From Clostridiales bacterium (lineage in GTDB: Bacteria; Bacillota; Clostridia; Christensenellales; Aristaeellaceae), in assembly GCA_015056085.1 (NCBI GenBank), contig SVHA01000001.1, positions 186,001-250,000 on the forward strand: 64,000 nucleotides of DNA, written 5' to 3'. The notes below the pieces were generated by a model. It saw only the letters and a list, made by a program, of their open reading frames with translations, was not told the origin of the DNA and searched no databases. Below are positions 1-7,954 of this stretch, piece after piece. Each line of letters opens with the position of its first letter. Within the stretch, counting starts at the first letter, position 1. Both the position numbers and the translations under genes were made by a program.

Positions 1-107
1 CGGAGAACACCGATCTGTCCGCCGCTGAAATCGCCGAAAAGGCGCTGCGCATTGCGGCGTCCATCTGCGTGTTCACCAACGATCACATCATCGTGGAAGA
101 AGTGTAA
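1..107 (+). CDS. hslV: ATP-dependent protease subunit HslV (3' end only)
   Basis: The reading frame enters from the left edge and stops with TAA at 105-107. The last ~34 residues include [17 protein letters not shown] and end in VEEV, matching the C-terminus of HslV, the threonine peptidase of the HslVU (ClpQY) complex. HslV forms the proteolytic double hexamer that HslU caps; its C-terminal tail docks into HslU. The gene lies 13 nt upstream of hslU on the same strand, the standard hslVU arrangement, and the hslU ribosome binding site overlaps its stop codon. The catalytic N-terminal Thr lies outside the window and cannot be checked. Confidence 0.85.
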   Translation, partial: ENTDLSAAEIAEKALRIAASICVFTNDHIIVEEV

Positions 108-120
108 GGAGGGGCAAATC

Positions 121-1485
121 ATGGCAGAACTGACGCCCCGCCAGATCGTGCGGGAACTGGATAGGTACATCATCGGTCAGGACGAAGCAAAAAAATCCGT
201 GGCCATCGCCCTGCGAAACAGGTATCGTCGCTCTATGGTGGATCCCGCCATGCGGGAGGAAATCAGCCCGAAGAATATTCTTATGATTGGTCCCACCGGC
301 GTGGGCAAGACGGAAATTGCCCGCAGGCTGGCCAAACTGGTGGCAGCTCCCTTCGTGAAGGTGGAAGCCACCAAGTTCACCGAAGTGGGCTATGTGGGCC
401 GGGATGTGGAAAGCATCGTGCGGGATTTGGTGGAGAACGCCATCCGCATGGTGAAGGACGAGCACAGCGCCCGTGTCGCCCCCAGAGCGAAGGTTATCGC
501 CGAGGATCGTCTGGCGGAACTGATGGTGCATCCTCCGAAAAAGCACAACGGCTTCTCGCTGGATTATCTGCTGGGCCGCAAGCCGGCCGAACCTGCACCT
601 CAGACGGATGACGTCCAGCTGGCCAATGAAAAGGAAGACATTCGTCTTCGGCTGATGAGGGGCGAACTGGAAGACCGGGAACTGGAAATCGAGGTGGAAG
701 AAGCAGCGCCCTCTCTGGATGTGGGCGGCGGATCCATCAGCCTGGGCGATATGATGGGCAACATGATGCCTCGCCGGACGAAAATGCGCCGTGTGAAGGT
801 CAGCGAGGCCCGCAAAATTCTGGAATCCGAGGAAACGGATAAACTCATCGACATGGACGCCGTGCAGGATGAAGCTGTGCGCCGTGCGGAACAGAACGGT
901 ATCGTGTTCATCGACGAGATTGACAAGATTGCCGGTCACCGTGGCGGCAGTGGCCCCGATGTGAGCCGTGAAGGCGTGCAGCGGGACATCCTGCCCATTG
1001 TGGAAGGTTCCACCGTTAACACCAAGTATGGCCCCGTCAAAACGGACTATATGCTCTTTATCGCCGCCGGAGCTTTCCATGTGGCGAAGGTCAGCGACCT
1101 GATTCCCGAACTGCAGGGCCGTTTCCCCGTGCGTGTAACGCTGAAATCCCTGACGAGAGAGGATTTCCAGAAGATCCTGACCCAGCCGGATAATGCCCTG
1201 ACGCTGCAGTATCAGGCGCTGCTGGCGGTGGACAAGGTGCTGCTCACCTTTGAAGACAGTGCCATCGAGGCCATTGCTGATGCTGCTTATTCCGCCAACG
1301 AAACGGCGGAGGACATCGGCGCCCGCCGCCTCCACGCTGTGTTTGAGCAGCTGCTGGAGGACATCGCCTTCAACGCCGGCGATGAGGATATGCCCCCGGT
1401 GGAACTGAAAATCAACGGCGATTACGTCCGCAGCCACCTTTCCGGCGAACTGCGACCCACTGATCTCAAAAAGTACATTCTCTAA
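121..1485 (+). CDS. hslU: HslU, ATPase/unfoldase subunit of HslVU protease
   Basis: AAA+ unfoldase that feeds substrates to HslV in the cytoplasm. The 454-residue product has Walker A GPTGVGKT near residue 41, the pore-region motif GYVGRDVES, a central I-domain of about 120 residues (charged, with an [12 protein letters not shown] segment), Walker [10 protein letters not shown], and the C-terminal AAA+ small domain ending in LKKYIL, the tail that inserts into HslV. Start ATG 121 is chosen because TAAGGAGGGG lies 7 nt upstream; the frame stays open further upstream but that part overlaps hslV. It is co-transcribed with hslV and ends before a stem-loop shared with the convergent gene. Length is usual for HslU. 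Confidence 0.97.
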   Translation: MAELTPRQIVRELDRYIIGQDEAKKSVAIALRNRYRRSMVDPAMREEISPKNILMIGPTGVGKTEIARRLAKLVAAPFVKVEATKFTEVGYVGRDVESIVRDLVENAIRMVKDEHSARVAPRAKVIAEDRLAELMVHPPKKHNGFSLDYLLGRKPAEPAPQTDDVQLANEKEDIRLRLMRGELEDRELEIEVEEAAPSLDVGGGSISLGDMMGNMMPRRTKMRRVKVSEARKILESEETDKLIDMDAVQDEAVRRAEQNGIVFIDEIDKIAGHRGGSGPDVSREGVQRDILPIVEGSTVNTKYGPVKTDYMLFIAAGAFHVAKVSDLIPELQGRFPVRVTLKSLTREDFQKILTQPDNALTLQYQALLAVDKVLLTFEDSAIEAIADAAYSANETAEDIGARRLHAVFEQLLEDIAFNAGDEDMPPVELKINGDYVRSHLSGELRPTDLKKYIL

Positions 1486-1502
1486 CCAAATCCGAAATAA
1501 AA

Positions 1503-1537
1503 AAACAGCTGCACTTTTCCGGTGCAGCTGCTTGTTT
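1503..1537. terminator. Bidirectional terminator between hslU and the NhaC-type gene
   Basis: A 9-bp perfect stem CAGCTGCAC (1506-1514) / GTGCAGCTG (1522-1530) with a 7-nt loop. It is flanked on the left by a run of A, which is a U tract when read on the minus strand, and on the right by CTTGTTT. It sits between two convergent stop codons, so it can end both transcripts. The minus-strand U tract is the better one. Confidence 0.85.
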
Positions 1538-1553
1538 ATGTGGCTGAAAGAAA

Positions 1554-3212
1554 TTAGGCTGTCTTTCTGCGCTGCCAGGTGCGGACAATCAGCAAGCTGA
1601 CCACCAGCAGCAACAGGGAGAAGGGGAGGGACAACAGGGCCGTCTGGCTGCCAAAATGGTAGCCCAACACGCCCGCCAGCAGGTATCCCACAAAGGAGAT
1701 CACTGCTACGAAGATGGCGTAGGGCAACTGTGTAGAGATGTGGTTGACATGGTCGCAGTTCGCACCGGCGGAGGCCATGATGGTGGTATCGGAAATGGGG
1801 GAGCAATGATCGCCGCTGACGGCGCCGGAAAGGCAGGCCGCAATGGAAATGATCATCATATCAGGCGTTGAACCGAAGACGTCGCACACGATGGGAATCA
1901 GAATGGCGAAGGTGCCCCAGCTGGTGCCCGTGGAGAAGGCCAGGAAGGCCGCCACCGCAAAGATGATGCAGGGCAGGAACATCTGCAGGCCCATGGCGGA
2001 AGAATTCACCAGGTTGTAGACGTATTCCTTGGCCCCCAGCAGGCCTGTGACGCCCGAGAGCGTCCACGCCATGGTCAGAATGAGAATGGGAGCCACCATG
2101 GCCTTGAAGCCCTCAGGAATGGTTGCGGTGCAATCCTTGAAGGACAGCACGCCCCGGCAGATGTAGAACAGGAAGGTGAACACAAGGGTGATCATGCTGC
2201 CCAGCACAAGGCCGGCAGAGGCATCCGCATTGGCAAAAGCATCGATGAAGTTCACGCCGGAGAAGAATCCGCCGGTGTACACCATACCCGCTACGCAGGA
2301 GAGAATCAACACCAACACGGGGATGATCAGATCGATCACCTTACCGGTGGAAGAAGCGGTCTGTTCGGTCTCGGCCTCGCCATAGGGGCGGTCGGCGGTG
2401 GTGAACAGGTCACCGCTCAAGGCATTCTGCTCGTGGATACGCATGGAGCCGAAATCAACCTGCATCAGGCTGATCAGGAGAATCATCGCCAGCGTGCACA
2501 AGGCATAGAGGTTGAAGGGAATCGTCTGTAGGAACACGGAGAAACCGTTGATGTCCATACCTTCCGGCACGGAGGATGTGACGGCTGCCGCCCAGGAAGA
2601 CACCGGTGCAATGATGCAGATGGGCGCCGCCGTGGCGTCGATGAGATAGGCCAGCTTGGCACGGGATACCTTATGTCGGTCCGTCACAGGCTTCATAACA
2701 GAGCCCACCGTAAGGCAGTTGAAGTAATCATCCACGAAGATCATGACACCCAGGGCGAAGGTGGCAATCTGGGCGCCGACTCTGGACTTGATGTGAGCAG
2801 ATGCCCAGCGACCAAAGGCTGCAGAGCCGCCCACCTTGTTCATCAGACACACGAGGATGCCCAGCACCACCAGGAACACCAAAATGCCCACATTCCAAGT
2901 GTCGGCCAGTTTGAAAATCATACCGCCGTCCTGATTGAAGAGCATGGTGTTGAACATCAGTTCCATGTTGCCGTTGGCGTAGAGCAGCGCACCAGCCGCA
3001 ATGCCGATGAAGAGGGAAGTGTACACTTCCTTGGTCACAAGGGCCAGCACAATGGCGATGATGGGCGGCAGCATGGCGCTGAAAGTGCCGTAGACCGCAG
3101 GGGCATAGGCGGCAGTATCCACCGTGCCGGGCTGGGTACAGGTGAAGTAGATGACAGTGCCAGCCAGAGCGGCTGCCAGGATGAGAAGAAGAATCCGACC
3201 GGTCTTACTCAT
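1554..3212 (-). CDS. NhaC-family Na+/H+ antiporter-type carrier, probable lysine transporter
   Basis: The 552-residue product starts with a signal-anchor-like hydrophobic segment and has about 12 predicted membrane spans. Family features include GIAAGALLYANGN, the FVDDYFNCLTVG segment, SSWAAAVTSSVPEG and the re-entrant region LAFSTGTSWGTFAILIPI with DHCSPISDTT, typical of the NhaC superfamily. ATG 3212 has AAAGGAGG at proper distance. The mRNA leader holds a lysine riboswitch and terminator, so expression should fall when lysine is plentiful. Known lysine riboswitches precede NhaC-type genes (the proposed LysW importers), so lysine uptake in exchange for Na+ or H+ is more likely than general sodium extrusion. 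This substrate assignment is inference from regulation; a basic-amino-acid antiport role is also possible. Confidence 0.85.
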   Translation of the reverse strand: MSKTGRILLLILAAALAGTVIYFTCTQPGTVDTAAYAPAVYGTFSAMLPPIIAIVLALVTKEVYTSLFIGIAAGALLYANGNMELMFNTMLFNQDGGMIFKLADTWNVGILVFLVVLGILVCLMNKVGGSAAFGRWASAHIKSRVGAQIATFALGVMIFVDDYFNCLTVGSVMKPVTDRHKVSRAKLAYLIDATAAPICIIAPVSSWAAAVTSSVPEGMDINGFSVFLQTIPFNLYALCTLAMILLISLMQVDFGSMRIHEQNALSGDLFTTADRPYGEAETEQTASSTGKVIDLIIPVLVLILSCVAGMVYTGGFFSGVNFIDAFANADASAGLVLGSMITLVFTFLFYICRGVLSFKDCTATIPEGFKAMVAPILILTMAWTLSGVTGLLGAKEYVYNLVNSSAMGLQMFLPCIIFAVAAFLAFSTGTSWGTFAILIPIVCDVFGSTPDMMIISIAACLSGAVSGDHCSPISDTTIMASAGANCDHVNHISTQLPYAIFVAVISFVGYLLAGVLGYHFGSQTALLSLPFSLLLLVVSLLIVRTWQRRKTA

Positions 3213-3260
3213 GGTAAGAGCCTCCTTTGTTTGGAGGGAAAACGAGCAGCCATCGGCCTT

Positions 3261-3301
3261 TCAAAAAGAAAAAGCGCCAGACAGCTGCGTCTGTGCGCTT
3301 G
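3261..3301 (-). terminator. Riboswitch expression-platform terminator
   Basis: On the minus strand the leader reads AAGCGC-A-CAGAC, a short loop, then GTCTG-GCGCTT followed by a U-rich run (complement of 3262-3274). This intrinsic terminator lies between the lysine aptamer and the NhaC-type start codon. Its left strand (GCACAG) can pair alternatively with the 3' strand of the aptamer P1 helix (CUGUGU), which would act as antiterminator when lysine is absent. Confidence 0.8.
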
Positions 3302-3309
3302 ACATACAT

Positions 3310-3499
3310 GGTTGTATGAAAAAGTCGTACACAGCGCTCCGCCTCAGTATTGTGGCGACAGTTGAACGCATATTCTGCGAGCAACCAGCATTTGAGCCTT
3401 CAGGGAGGCTGAAACACTTCGGCGGAGATCCCTTTCGCTGCGCCCGGCTCCTGACCTTGGGCGACAGGTACTGATGATATCCGCACCTCTGCGGGAGGA
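3310..3499 (-). ncRNA. Lysine riboswitch (L-box) aptamer
   Basis: Read on the minus strand, the leader has the conserved lysine-box blocks in the right order: AGAGGUGCGG, then AGUA, AAAGGG, GCCGAAG, GCUGG, ACUGUC and finally GGAGCGCUGUG. The 5' CGCAG and 3' CUGUG can form the closing P1 helix, with one G-U pair. Total length of about 180 nt is normal for this class. It lies directly downstream of a promoter and upstream of an intrinsic terminator and the NhaC-type gene, a transcription-attenuation layout. Exact ends are approximate. Confidence 0.9.
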
Positions 3500-3528
3500 A
3501 ATATAACACAGATTGCAAAGAGTGTCAA
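3500..3528 (-). promoter_or_regulatory. Promoter for the riboswitch/NhaC transcript
   Basis: On the minus strand: -35 TTGACA (complement of 3523-3528), 17-bp spacer, -10 TATATT (complement of 3500-3505). Transcription would start only a few bases before the lysine aptamer. Confidence 0.85.
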
Positions 3529-3575
3529 GAATAAATTTTGTATTTTTATGGTTTTGCATAAATGGCGAAAAGGTC

Positions 3576-3604
3576 TTTCCAACCTTGGAGATTCATGGTA
3601 TAAT
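3576..3604 (+). promoter_or_regulatory. proC promoter
   Basis: -35 TTTCCA (3576-3581), 17-bp spacer, consensus -10 TATAAT (3599-3604). The expected start site is about 25 nt before the proC GTG codon. It is divergent from the riboswitch promoter, about 50 bp away. Confidence 0.75.
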
Positions 3605-3636
3605 AGGGCAAGATGAACGAAAGACGGTGATTCTTC

Positions 3637-4449
3637 GTGCTGAAACTGGGTTTTGTGGGTGCCGGCAACATGGGCAGTGCCATCCTCCGTGGCGTGATCA
3701 GCGACGGATACCTTAAGCAAAGTGACGTAGCCGTGTGCGACGTCAGCCGCCGCAAGAGGGAAGACCTGTCCGCTGAATTCCCCGGCGTGACCTTCGTGCC
3801 CGACGCCTATGATCTGGTGGATATGTGCGACATGGTCATCCTTGCGGTGAAGCCGCAGTATCTGGAAGGCTTGTTGGAAGACGTCAAAGAAGTTCTGAAT
3901 GGCAAAGCCGTGATTTCCATCGCTGCCGGATGGACCGTGGAGCAGCTCGCCCGCATTCTGGAGCCCGCTGGCGCCACTTATCTGCGTGTCATGCCCAATA
4001 CGCCTGCCATGGTAGGGGAGGGCATGACGGCCATTTGCGATGATTCCACCTTTGAGAAGGACGATTTTGCCTTTGCCAAGGGCATTTTCGACGCCTGTGG
4101 ACGCACGGTTATCCTGCCGGAGAACCTTTTCGACGGCGTGATCGCTATCAGCGGCTCCAGCCCGGCGTATGTGTTCATGATGATCGAAGCCATGGCGGAT
4201 GCTGGCGTGAAGGAAGGTCTTCCCCGGGCGTGTGCTTATGAAATGGCGGCTCAGGCCGTTCTGGGCAGCGCATTGATGGTGCTGCAGTCCGGCACCCATC
4301 CCGCCAGCCTGAAAGACGCCGTATGCTCACCCGGCGGAACTACCATCGAAGCCGTGGAAGAACTGGAACGCAAGGGTTTCAGGGCGGCCATCATGGACGC
4401 TATCGGAGCCTGTGCGACCAAATCCCGCAAAATGTCCGAAAAAGACTAA
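3637..4449 (+). CDS. proC: Pyrroline-5-carboxylate reductase
   Basis: Reduces 1-pyrroline-5-carboxylate to L-proline with NAD(P)H, the last step of proline synthesis. The 270-residue product has the N-terminal Rossmann motif GFVGAGNMG (residues 5-13), AVKPQYLEG in the nucleotide domain, the MPNTPAMVGEGMTA segment, and the C-terminal dimer domain with SGSSPAYVFMMIEAMADAGVKEG and the signature SPGGTTIEAVEELE. The start is GTG 3637; no strong Shine-Dalgarno is visible, but nothing upstream in frame fits better, and the promoter's start site leaves only a short leader. Full length for the family. Confidence 0.96.
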   Translation: MLKLGFVGAGNMGSAILRGVISDGYLKQSDVAVCDVSRRKREDLSAEFPGVTFVPDAYDLVDMCDMVILAVKPQYLEGLLEDVKEVLNGKAVISIAAGWTVEQLARILEPAGATYLRVMPNTPAMVGEGMTAICDDSTFEKDDFAFAKGIFDACGRTVILPENLFDGVIAISGSSPAYVFMMIEAMADAGVKEGLPRACAYEMAAQAVLGSALMVLQSGTHPASLKDAVCSPGGTTIEAVEELERKGFRAAIMDAIGACATKSRKMSEKD

Positions 4450-4501
4450 AAAGCAGCCAATTCGTGCATCATTTTGACCATATTTGAAGGGAAAGACGAC
4501 A

Positions 4502-4984
4502 TTGACGCAAGTTCAGCCCCGCAAGAAAGTCAATATTTATACAGACGGCGCCTGTTCCGGCAATCCTGGCCCCGGCGGCTGGGGCGCCATCCTGGAATTC
4601 GGACCGCATCGCAAGGAAATCAGCGGTCACATGGCTGGCACAACCAACAACCGCATGGAGGTTTTCGCCGCCATCAGCGCACTGGGCGCATTGAAAGAGC
4701 CCTGCGACGTCACGCTGTATTCTGACAGCAACTATCTGGTGCAGGCCTTCAACGATCACTGGATCGAGGGCTGGCAGCGGAAGGGGTGGAAGACCTCCAG
4801 CGGCAGCCCGGTGGAAAATCAGGACCTGTGGTTCATTCTGCTGGCACAGACCCGCAAGCACAATGTGACCTTCGTGAAGGTGAAAGGGCATGCGGACCAT
4901 CCGCAGAACAATCGCTGCGACGAACTGGCGAGGGCTGCCATTGAGGAATACAGGCGCATCAACACGCCGCCGGAAGAAGAGTGA
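4502..4984 (+). CDS. rnhA: Ribonuclease HI
   Basis: Cleaves the RNA strand of RNA-DNA hybrids. The product has the RNase H fold with all acidic catalytic residues: D15 in [17 protein letters not shown]53 in NNRMEV, D75 in YSDSNY and D140 in NNRCDELA, plus the KGHADHPQN loop with the active-site His. It also carries the basic W-rich handle region ([11 protein letters not shown]). I chose TTG 4502 because GAAGGG lies 10 nt upstream; the frame also allows TTG 4484, which would add six residues. Length (160 residues) is typical of type HI enzymes. Confidence 0.94.
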   Translation: MTQVQPRKKVNIYTDGACSGNPGPGGWGAILEFGPHRKEISGHMAGTTNNRMEVFAAISALGALKEPCDVTLYSDSNYLVQAFNDHWIEGWQRKGWKTSSGSPVENQDLWFILLAQTRKHNVTFVKVKGHADHPQNNRCDELARAAIEEYRRINTPPEEE

Positions 4985-5033
4985 GCCATTTTGCGGCAGG
5001 AGAGAGTATTTCCTGCCCTGGGGATATATTTGT

Positions 5034-5071
5034 CCAACTATTCGCTAAACCATAGTTTTACGAATAGTTGG
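5034..5071. repeat. 38-bp imperfect palindrome before the recombinase gene
   Basis: Outer arms CCAACTATTCG (5034-5044) and CGAATAGTTGG (5061-5071) are perfect 11-bp inverted repeats. Extending inward, 16 of 19 base pairs match across the dyad. It has no U tract, so it is not an obvious terminator. It starts 38 nt before the RBS-start region of a Xer-type recombinase gene, so it may be an operator or a recombination site. A weaker hairpin (GGCAGGA...TCCTGCC, about 4995-5017) precedes it after the rnhA stop. Confidence 0.6.
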
Positions 5072-5109
5072 GCCTGTAAATAAGGCGTTAGGAAGAAAGG
5101 AGGCTCCCT

Positions 5110-6231
5110 ATGGCTGAAAAGACGTCCTATCGTGAACAAGCGGACCAGCGCTGCATTTTGCAGATGCGTGAGATCGCCAAGGGGCTTCCTCCTGCTTGCG
5201 GCGACTTTTTCCGCAACATTGCCATGACCACCCGTGCGCTGACTCGTCTGGCTTATGCTCTCGATCTCCGCACCTTCTTTGAATTCCTGCAGACCGAGAG
5301 ACTGGGATTTCATGACAAGCCCCTCACATCCTTCGATGACCGTGACTTAGAACGCGTCTCACAGCGAGATTTGGCGGTCTATGTGGAGTATTTGACGTAT
5401 TACGTCAAGTCGGACGAATCTGACGGCGATTCCTTCAGGGAGTTTGTGAACCACGATCTGTCCATCAAACGCAAACTCTGCGCTGTCAGATCGTTCTACA
5501 GTTTCCTGTTCCGAAGTGAACGCATCTCGTCCAATGTAACAGACCTTGTGCCTTTGCCGAAAATTCACGAGAAGCCCATCATCCGGCTGTCTCAGCCTGA
5601 ATTGCGCAAGATGCTGGAACAGGCCGCCACTGGCGAAGGCCTGACCGAATATCAGCAGCGTTTTCAGAAAATCACAGCCAAGCGTGATTTCGCCATGCTT
5701 TCGCTGTTCCTGGGCACAGGCATCCGTGTGTCCGAATGTGTGGGCCTGAACATTGACGACATCGACCTGGATGAGAATGCCTTCCTGGTGACCCGCAAAG
5801 GCGGCAATCAGGCCGTACTGTATTTCCCGCCGGAAGTGGCTGAAGCCCTGGCTGATTACATGGAGCAGCGCAAGGAAATCGAGCCTCTTGAAGGCCACGA
5901 AAACGCATTGTTTCTCTCCATGCAGCGGCGGCGCATCACGCAGCGGGCTGTACAAAAATTAGTGAAAAAATATGCAGCCATAGCAGCACCGCTGAAGCCC
6001 CGCATCAGCCCTCACAAACTGCGGAGCACATTCGGCACCAACCTCTATCACGCCACCGGCGACATCTATCTGGTGGCGGATGTGCTGGGACATTCTTCTG
6101 TGGATACAACTCGGAAGCATTATGCGGATATGACCCAGGAAAGGCGCCAAAAAGCCGCTGAATACGTCCATTTGCCGGACGCTGAGGGCAATATTTCAGC
6201 GGATAACGAGGAAAATATGGGCATAAAATAA
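5110..6231 (+). CDS. Xer-type tyrosine recombinase
   Basis: A 373-residue site-specific recombinase of the phage-integrase/Xer family. Residues ~20-140 form a SAM-like core-binding domain; the catalytic domain follows with Arg in GTGIRVSE, Lys in TRKGGN, HKLR in SPHKLRSTFGTNLY, His in LGHSSVDTT, and the nucleophile Tyr in RKHYAD, so the full R-K-H-R-H-Y set is present. ATG 5110 has GAAAGGAGG upstream. Length is somewhat above XerC/XerD (about 300 residues), mainly from a longer core-binding region and a 25-residue tail. There are no phage or transposon genes near it; it sits among housekeeping genes before lexA. It could be the chromosome dimer-resolving recombinase of this lineage or a stand-alone Xer relative. 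Confidence 0.88.
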   Translation: MAEKTSYREQADQRCILQMREIAKGLPPACGDFFRNIAMTTRALTRLAYALDLRTFFEFLQTERLGFHDKPLTSFDDRDLERVSQRDLAVYVEYLTYYVKSDESDGDSFREFVNHDLSIKRKLCAVRSFYSFLFRSERISSNVTDLVPLPKIHEKPIIRLSQPELRKMLEQAATGEGLTEYQQRFQKITAKRDFAMLSLFLGTGIRVSECVGLNIDDIDLDENAFLVTRKGGNQAVLYFPPEVAEALADYMEQRKEIEPLEGHENALFLSMQRRRITQRAVQKLVKKYAAIAAPLKPRISPHKLRSTFGTNLYHATGDIYLVADVLGHSSVDTTRKHYADMTQERRQKAAEYVHLPDAEGNISADNEENMGIK

Positions 6232-6271
6232 GGACGAGGAAGACAATGCTCTGTCTCCCCCGCCCTTTTTT
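6231..6271 (+). terminator. Terminator after recombinase gene
   Basis: GGACGAGGAAGACA pairs imperfectly with TGTCTCCCCCGCCC around an ATGCTC loop, followed by six T (6266-6271). It starts at the recombinase stop codon and lies just before the convergent small cysteine-rich gene. Confidence 0.7.
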
Positions 6272-6276
6272 GATGC

Positions 6277-6462
6277 TCATTTATCGGTTTCCAGCTCATT
6301 TTCCAGCATGATGGCGTCCACAACAATGCTGCGATACTCTCCGTCGCCCATGCATTTCATGCAGTTATCGCACATCTTGTCAGGATCCAGATCGCATCGG
6401 TCGCATTCGCCGCAACCTGTACAGACCCTGTCATACATCACACATTGCTTCACCAGTGCCAT
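6277..6462 (-). CDS. Small cysteine-rich putative metal-binding protein
   Basis: A 61-residue protein with nine Cys, eight of them in the core CxGCGECDRCDLDPDKMCDNCMKC; the pattern of two CxxC...CxxC groups suggests a bound metal ion or Fe-S cluster. The C-terminal 20 residues are acidic. I do not recognise a named family. It has a good RBS (CGGAGGG) and its own consensus promoter, so it is very likely a real gene. It is transcribed away from lexA, and the lexA SOS box lies in the shared 182-bp intergenic region, 26 bp upstream of this gene's -35 box, so LexA might affect both. A zinc-ribbon or rubredoxin-like role is possible, but nothing in the sequence fixes it. Confidence 0.75.
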   Translation of the reverse strand: MALVKQCVMYDRVCTGCGECDRCDLDPDKMCDNCMKCMGDGEYRSIVVDAIMLENELETDK

Positions 6463-6485
6463 TTTGCATCCCTCCGATGGCCTTG

Positions 6486-6514
6486 ATTATACTACAGAAC
6501 GTAGAAATCTGCAA
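6486..6514 (-). promoter_or_regulatory. Promoter of the small cysteine-rich gene
   Basis: On the minus strand: -35 TTGCAG (complement of 6509-6514), 17-bp spacer, -10 TATAAT (complement of 6486-6491), followed by the RBS and ATG 6462. Confidence 0.8.
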
Positions 6515-6539
6515 TAATTTCACGATGTTTTACGAAAAT

Positions 6540-6553
6540 CGAACAGATGTTTG
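6540..6553. promoter_or_regulatory. LexA operator (SOS box)
   Basis: CGAACAGATGTTTG matches the Gram-positive LexA box pattern CGAAC-N4-GTTYG closely. It overlaps the lexA -35 element (6551-6556), which fits autorepression of lexA. Confidence 0.85.
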
Positions 6554-6580
6554 ACTTTTGGATTCCGCTTGTGCTATAAT
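6551..6580 (+). promoter_or_regulatory. lexA promoter
   Basis: -35 TTGACT (6551-6556), 18-bp spacer, -10 TATAAT (6575-6580). The -35 box shares bases with the SOS box, so bound LexA would block RNA polymerase. The leader to ATG 6645 is about 58 nt. Confidence 0.85.
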
Positions 6581-6644
6581 ACAAATGTTCCCCTATGTTC
6601 TCATTTTCAGAAATACATAAATATGCAGATAAGGTGGAGATAAT

Positions 6645-7253
6645 ATGCAAAGGCCCCGTGGCGATAATCAGCAGCGAATCCTTGATTTCATCAAGTCCGA
6701 GATTCAACAAAAGGGATACCCTCCGTCTGTGCGGGAGATCGCCCAGGCAGTGGGCCTCAAGTCCACTTCCACTGTTCACGGCCACCTGCAGAGGCTGGAA
6801 AAGCGGGGGCTTCTTCATCGTGATGCCATGAAACCCCGTGCCATGGAAGTGACCGGCGACCCCAACTTCACCCGCAATAATTCCACCGCTGTGCCTGTTC
6901 TGGGCCGTGTGACCGCCGGTACGCCCATCCTGGCGGAGGAAAATCTGGAAGATTACGTTGCCATCCCCGACATCATGCTTGGCGACGGCGAGCATTTCAT
7001 TCTGTTGGTCAAGGGCGACAGCATGATCGAAGCGGGCATTCTGGACGGCGACTACATCGTCGTGAAAAAGCAGCAGGAAGCCCGCAACGGCGAGATCGTC
7101 GTGGCGATGATTGACGATTCTGCCACTGTCAAGCGCTTTTATAAGGAAAACGGGCGCTTCCGCCTACAACCGGAGAATTCCTCCATGGAGCCCATTTACA
7201 CCAAGGAAGTGACCATTCTGGGCAAGGTGATATCCCTGTATCGGGTCATCTGA
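6645..7253 (+). CDS. lexA: LexA, SOS response repressor
   Basis: Transcriptional repressor of the SOS regulon that cleaves itself when RecA filaments form on damaged DNA. The 202-residue product has an N-terminal winged helix (residues 1-65, with [30 protein letters not shown]), the cleavage site A91-G92 in VTAGTP, catalytic Ser126 in [10 protein letters not shown] and catalytic Lys163 in [13 protein letters not shown] 6645 follows GGTGGAG. It has its own SOS box and promoter. Four genes follow in the same direction with tiny gaps and no clear terminator, so lexA may lead a damage-responsive operon. Confidence 0.97.
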   Translation: MQRPRGDNQQRILDFIKSEIQQKGYPPSVREIAQAVGLKSTSTVHGHLQRLEKRGLLHRDAMKPRAMEVTGDPNFTRNNSTAVPVLGRVTAGTPILAEENLEDYVAIPDIMLGDGEHFILLVKGDSMIEAGILDGDYIVVKKQQEARNGEIVVAMIDDSATVKRFYKENGRFRLQPENSSMEPIYTKEVTILGKVISLYRVI

Positions 7254-7281
7254 CGCCCTTTCATCAAAGGAGGCTTCAGAT

Positions 7282-7944
7282 ATGACCCAAACTGCCGGGC
7301 GCAAGCTGGGCATCCCTAAATATACCTTATGTGAAGAGCTCCTCAACAGTATTTCCCACGGCGTCGGTGCGCTGATGGGCATTGCAGCACTGGTGCTGTG
7401 CATCATCAAAAGCTGCCAGCCGGTAGACGGTTATAAGATCGCATCCAGCATCATTTTCGGCTTGACCATCACCCTTTTGTATTTGATGAGCTGCCTGTAT
7501 CATGCGCTGAAGGTCAACCGGGCGAAGGCGGTATTCCGGGTGATCGACCACTGCACCATCTTCCTCCTGATTGCCGGCACTTATACACCTTACACGCTCG
7601 TCACCCTTCGTGGCGTTACGGGATGGGTGATTTTCAGCATCATCTGGTGCGTGGCTGTGCTTGGCATCGTGCTCAACGCTGTAAGCCTGAAGAAATTCGC
7701 CAAGATTTCCGTCGCCTGTTATCTGCTGATGGGCTGGATGATCCTCTTGGCCTACCCGCAATTGACTGCAGCGCTGCCGTCTGGAGGGCTTCAACTGCTG
7801 ATTGCAGGCGGCATCGCATATACCATCGGCGCCGTGCTCTACGGCATCGGCTCCAAGAAGAAATACTTTCACTCCATTTTCCATTTCTTCTGCCTGATTG
7901 GTTCGGCGCTGCATTTCTTCTCCGTTTACCTCTACGTGCTCTAA
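7282..7944 (+). CDS. Hemolysin III / YqfA family (PAQR-like) membrane protein
   Basis: A 220-residue protein with about seven predicted membrane spans. It has the family's conserved polar sites: NSISHGVGALMG near the N-terminus, LYHAL, DHCTIFLLIAGTYTPY, and the C-terminal HSIFHFFCLIGSALHFF; the histidines are thought to bind a metal as in the PAQR/CREST hydrolase superfamily. The physiological role in bacteria is poorly known despite the name; membrane lipid homeostasis has been proposed. ATG 7282 has AAAGGAGG 9-10 nt upstream. It starts 28 nt after the lexA stop with no clear terminator between, so it is probably co-transcribed with lexA. Confidence 0.88.
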   Translation: MTQTAGRKLGIPKYTLCEELLNSISHGVGALMGIAALVLCIIKSCQPVDGYKIASSIIFGLTITLLYLMSCLYHALKVNRAKAVFRVIDHCTIFLLIAGTYTPYTLVTLRGVTGWVIFSIIWCVAVLGIVLNAVSLKKFAKISVACYLLMGWMILLAYPQLTAALPSGGLQLLIAGGIAYTIGAVLYGIGSKKKYFHSIFHFFCLIGSALHFFSVYLYVL

Positions 7945-7954
7945 GGAGACGCTT

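Noticed and set aside
88..1806. 572-codon minus-strand frame opposite hslU
   Set aside because: Crosses the hslU gene, the bidirectional terminator and part of the NhaC-type gene; not coding.
5110..6231. Integrase as evidence for a prophage or integrative element
   Set aside because: All neighbours are housekeeping genes, with no phage, relaxase or tRNA attachment site in reach; it looks like a resident Xer-type recombinase.
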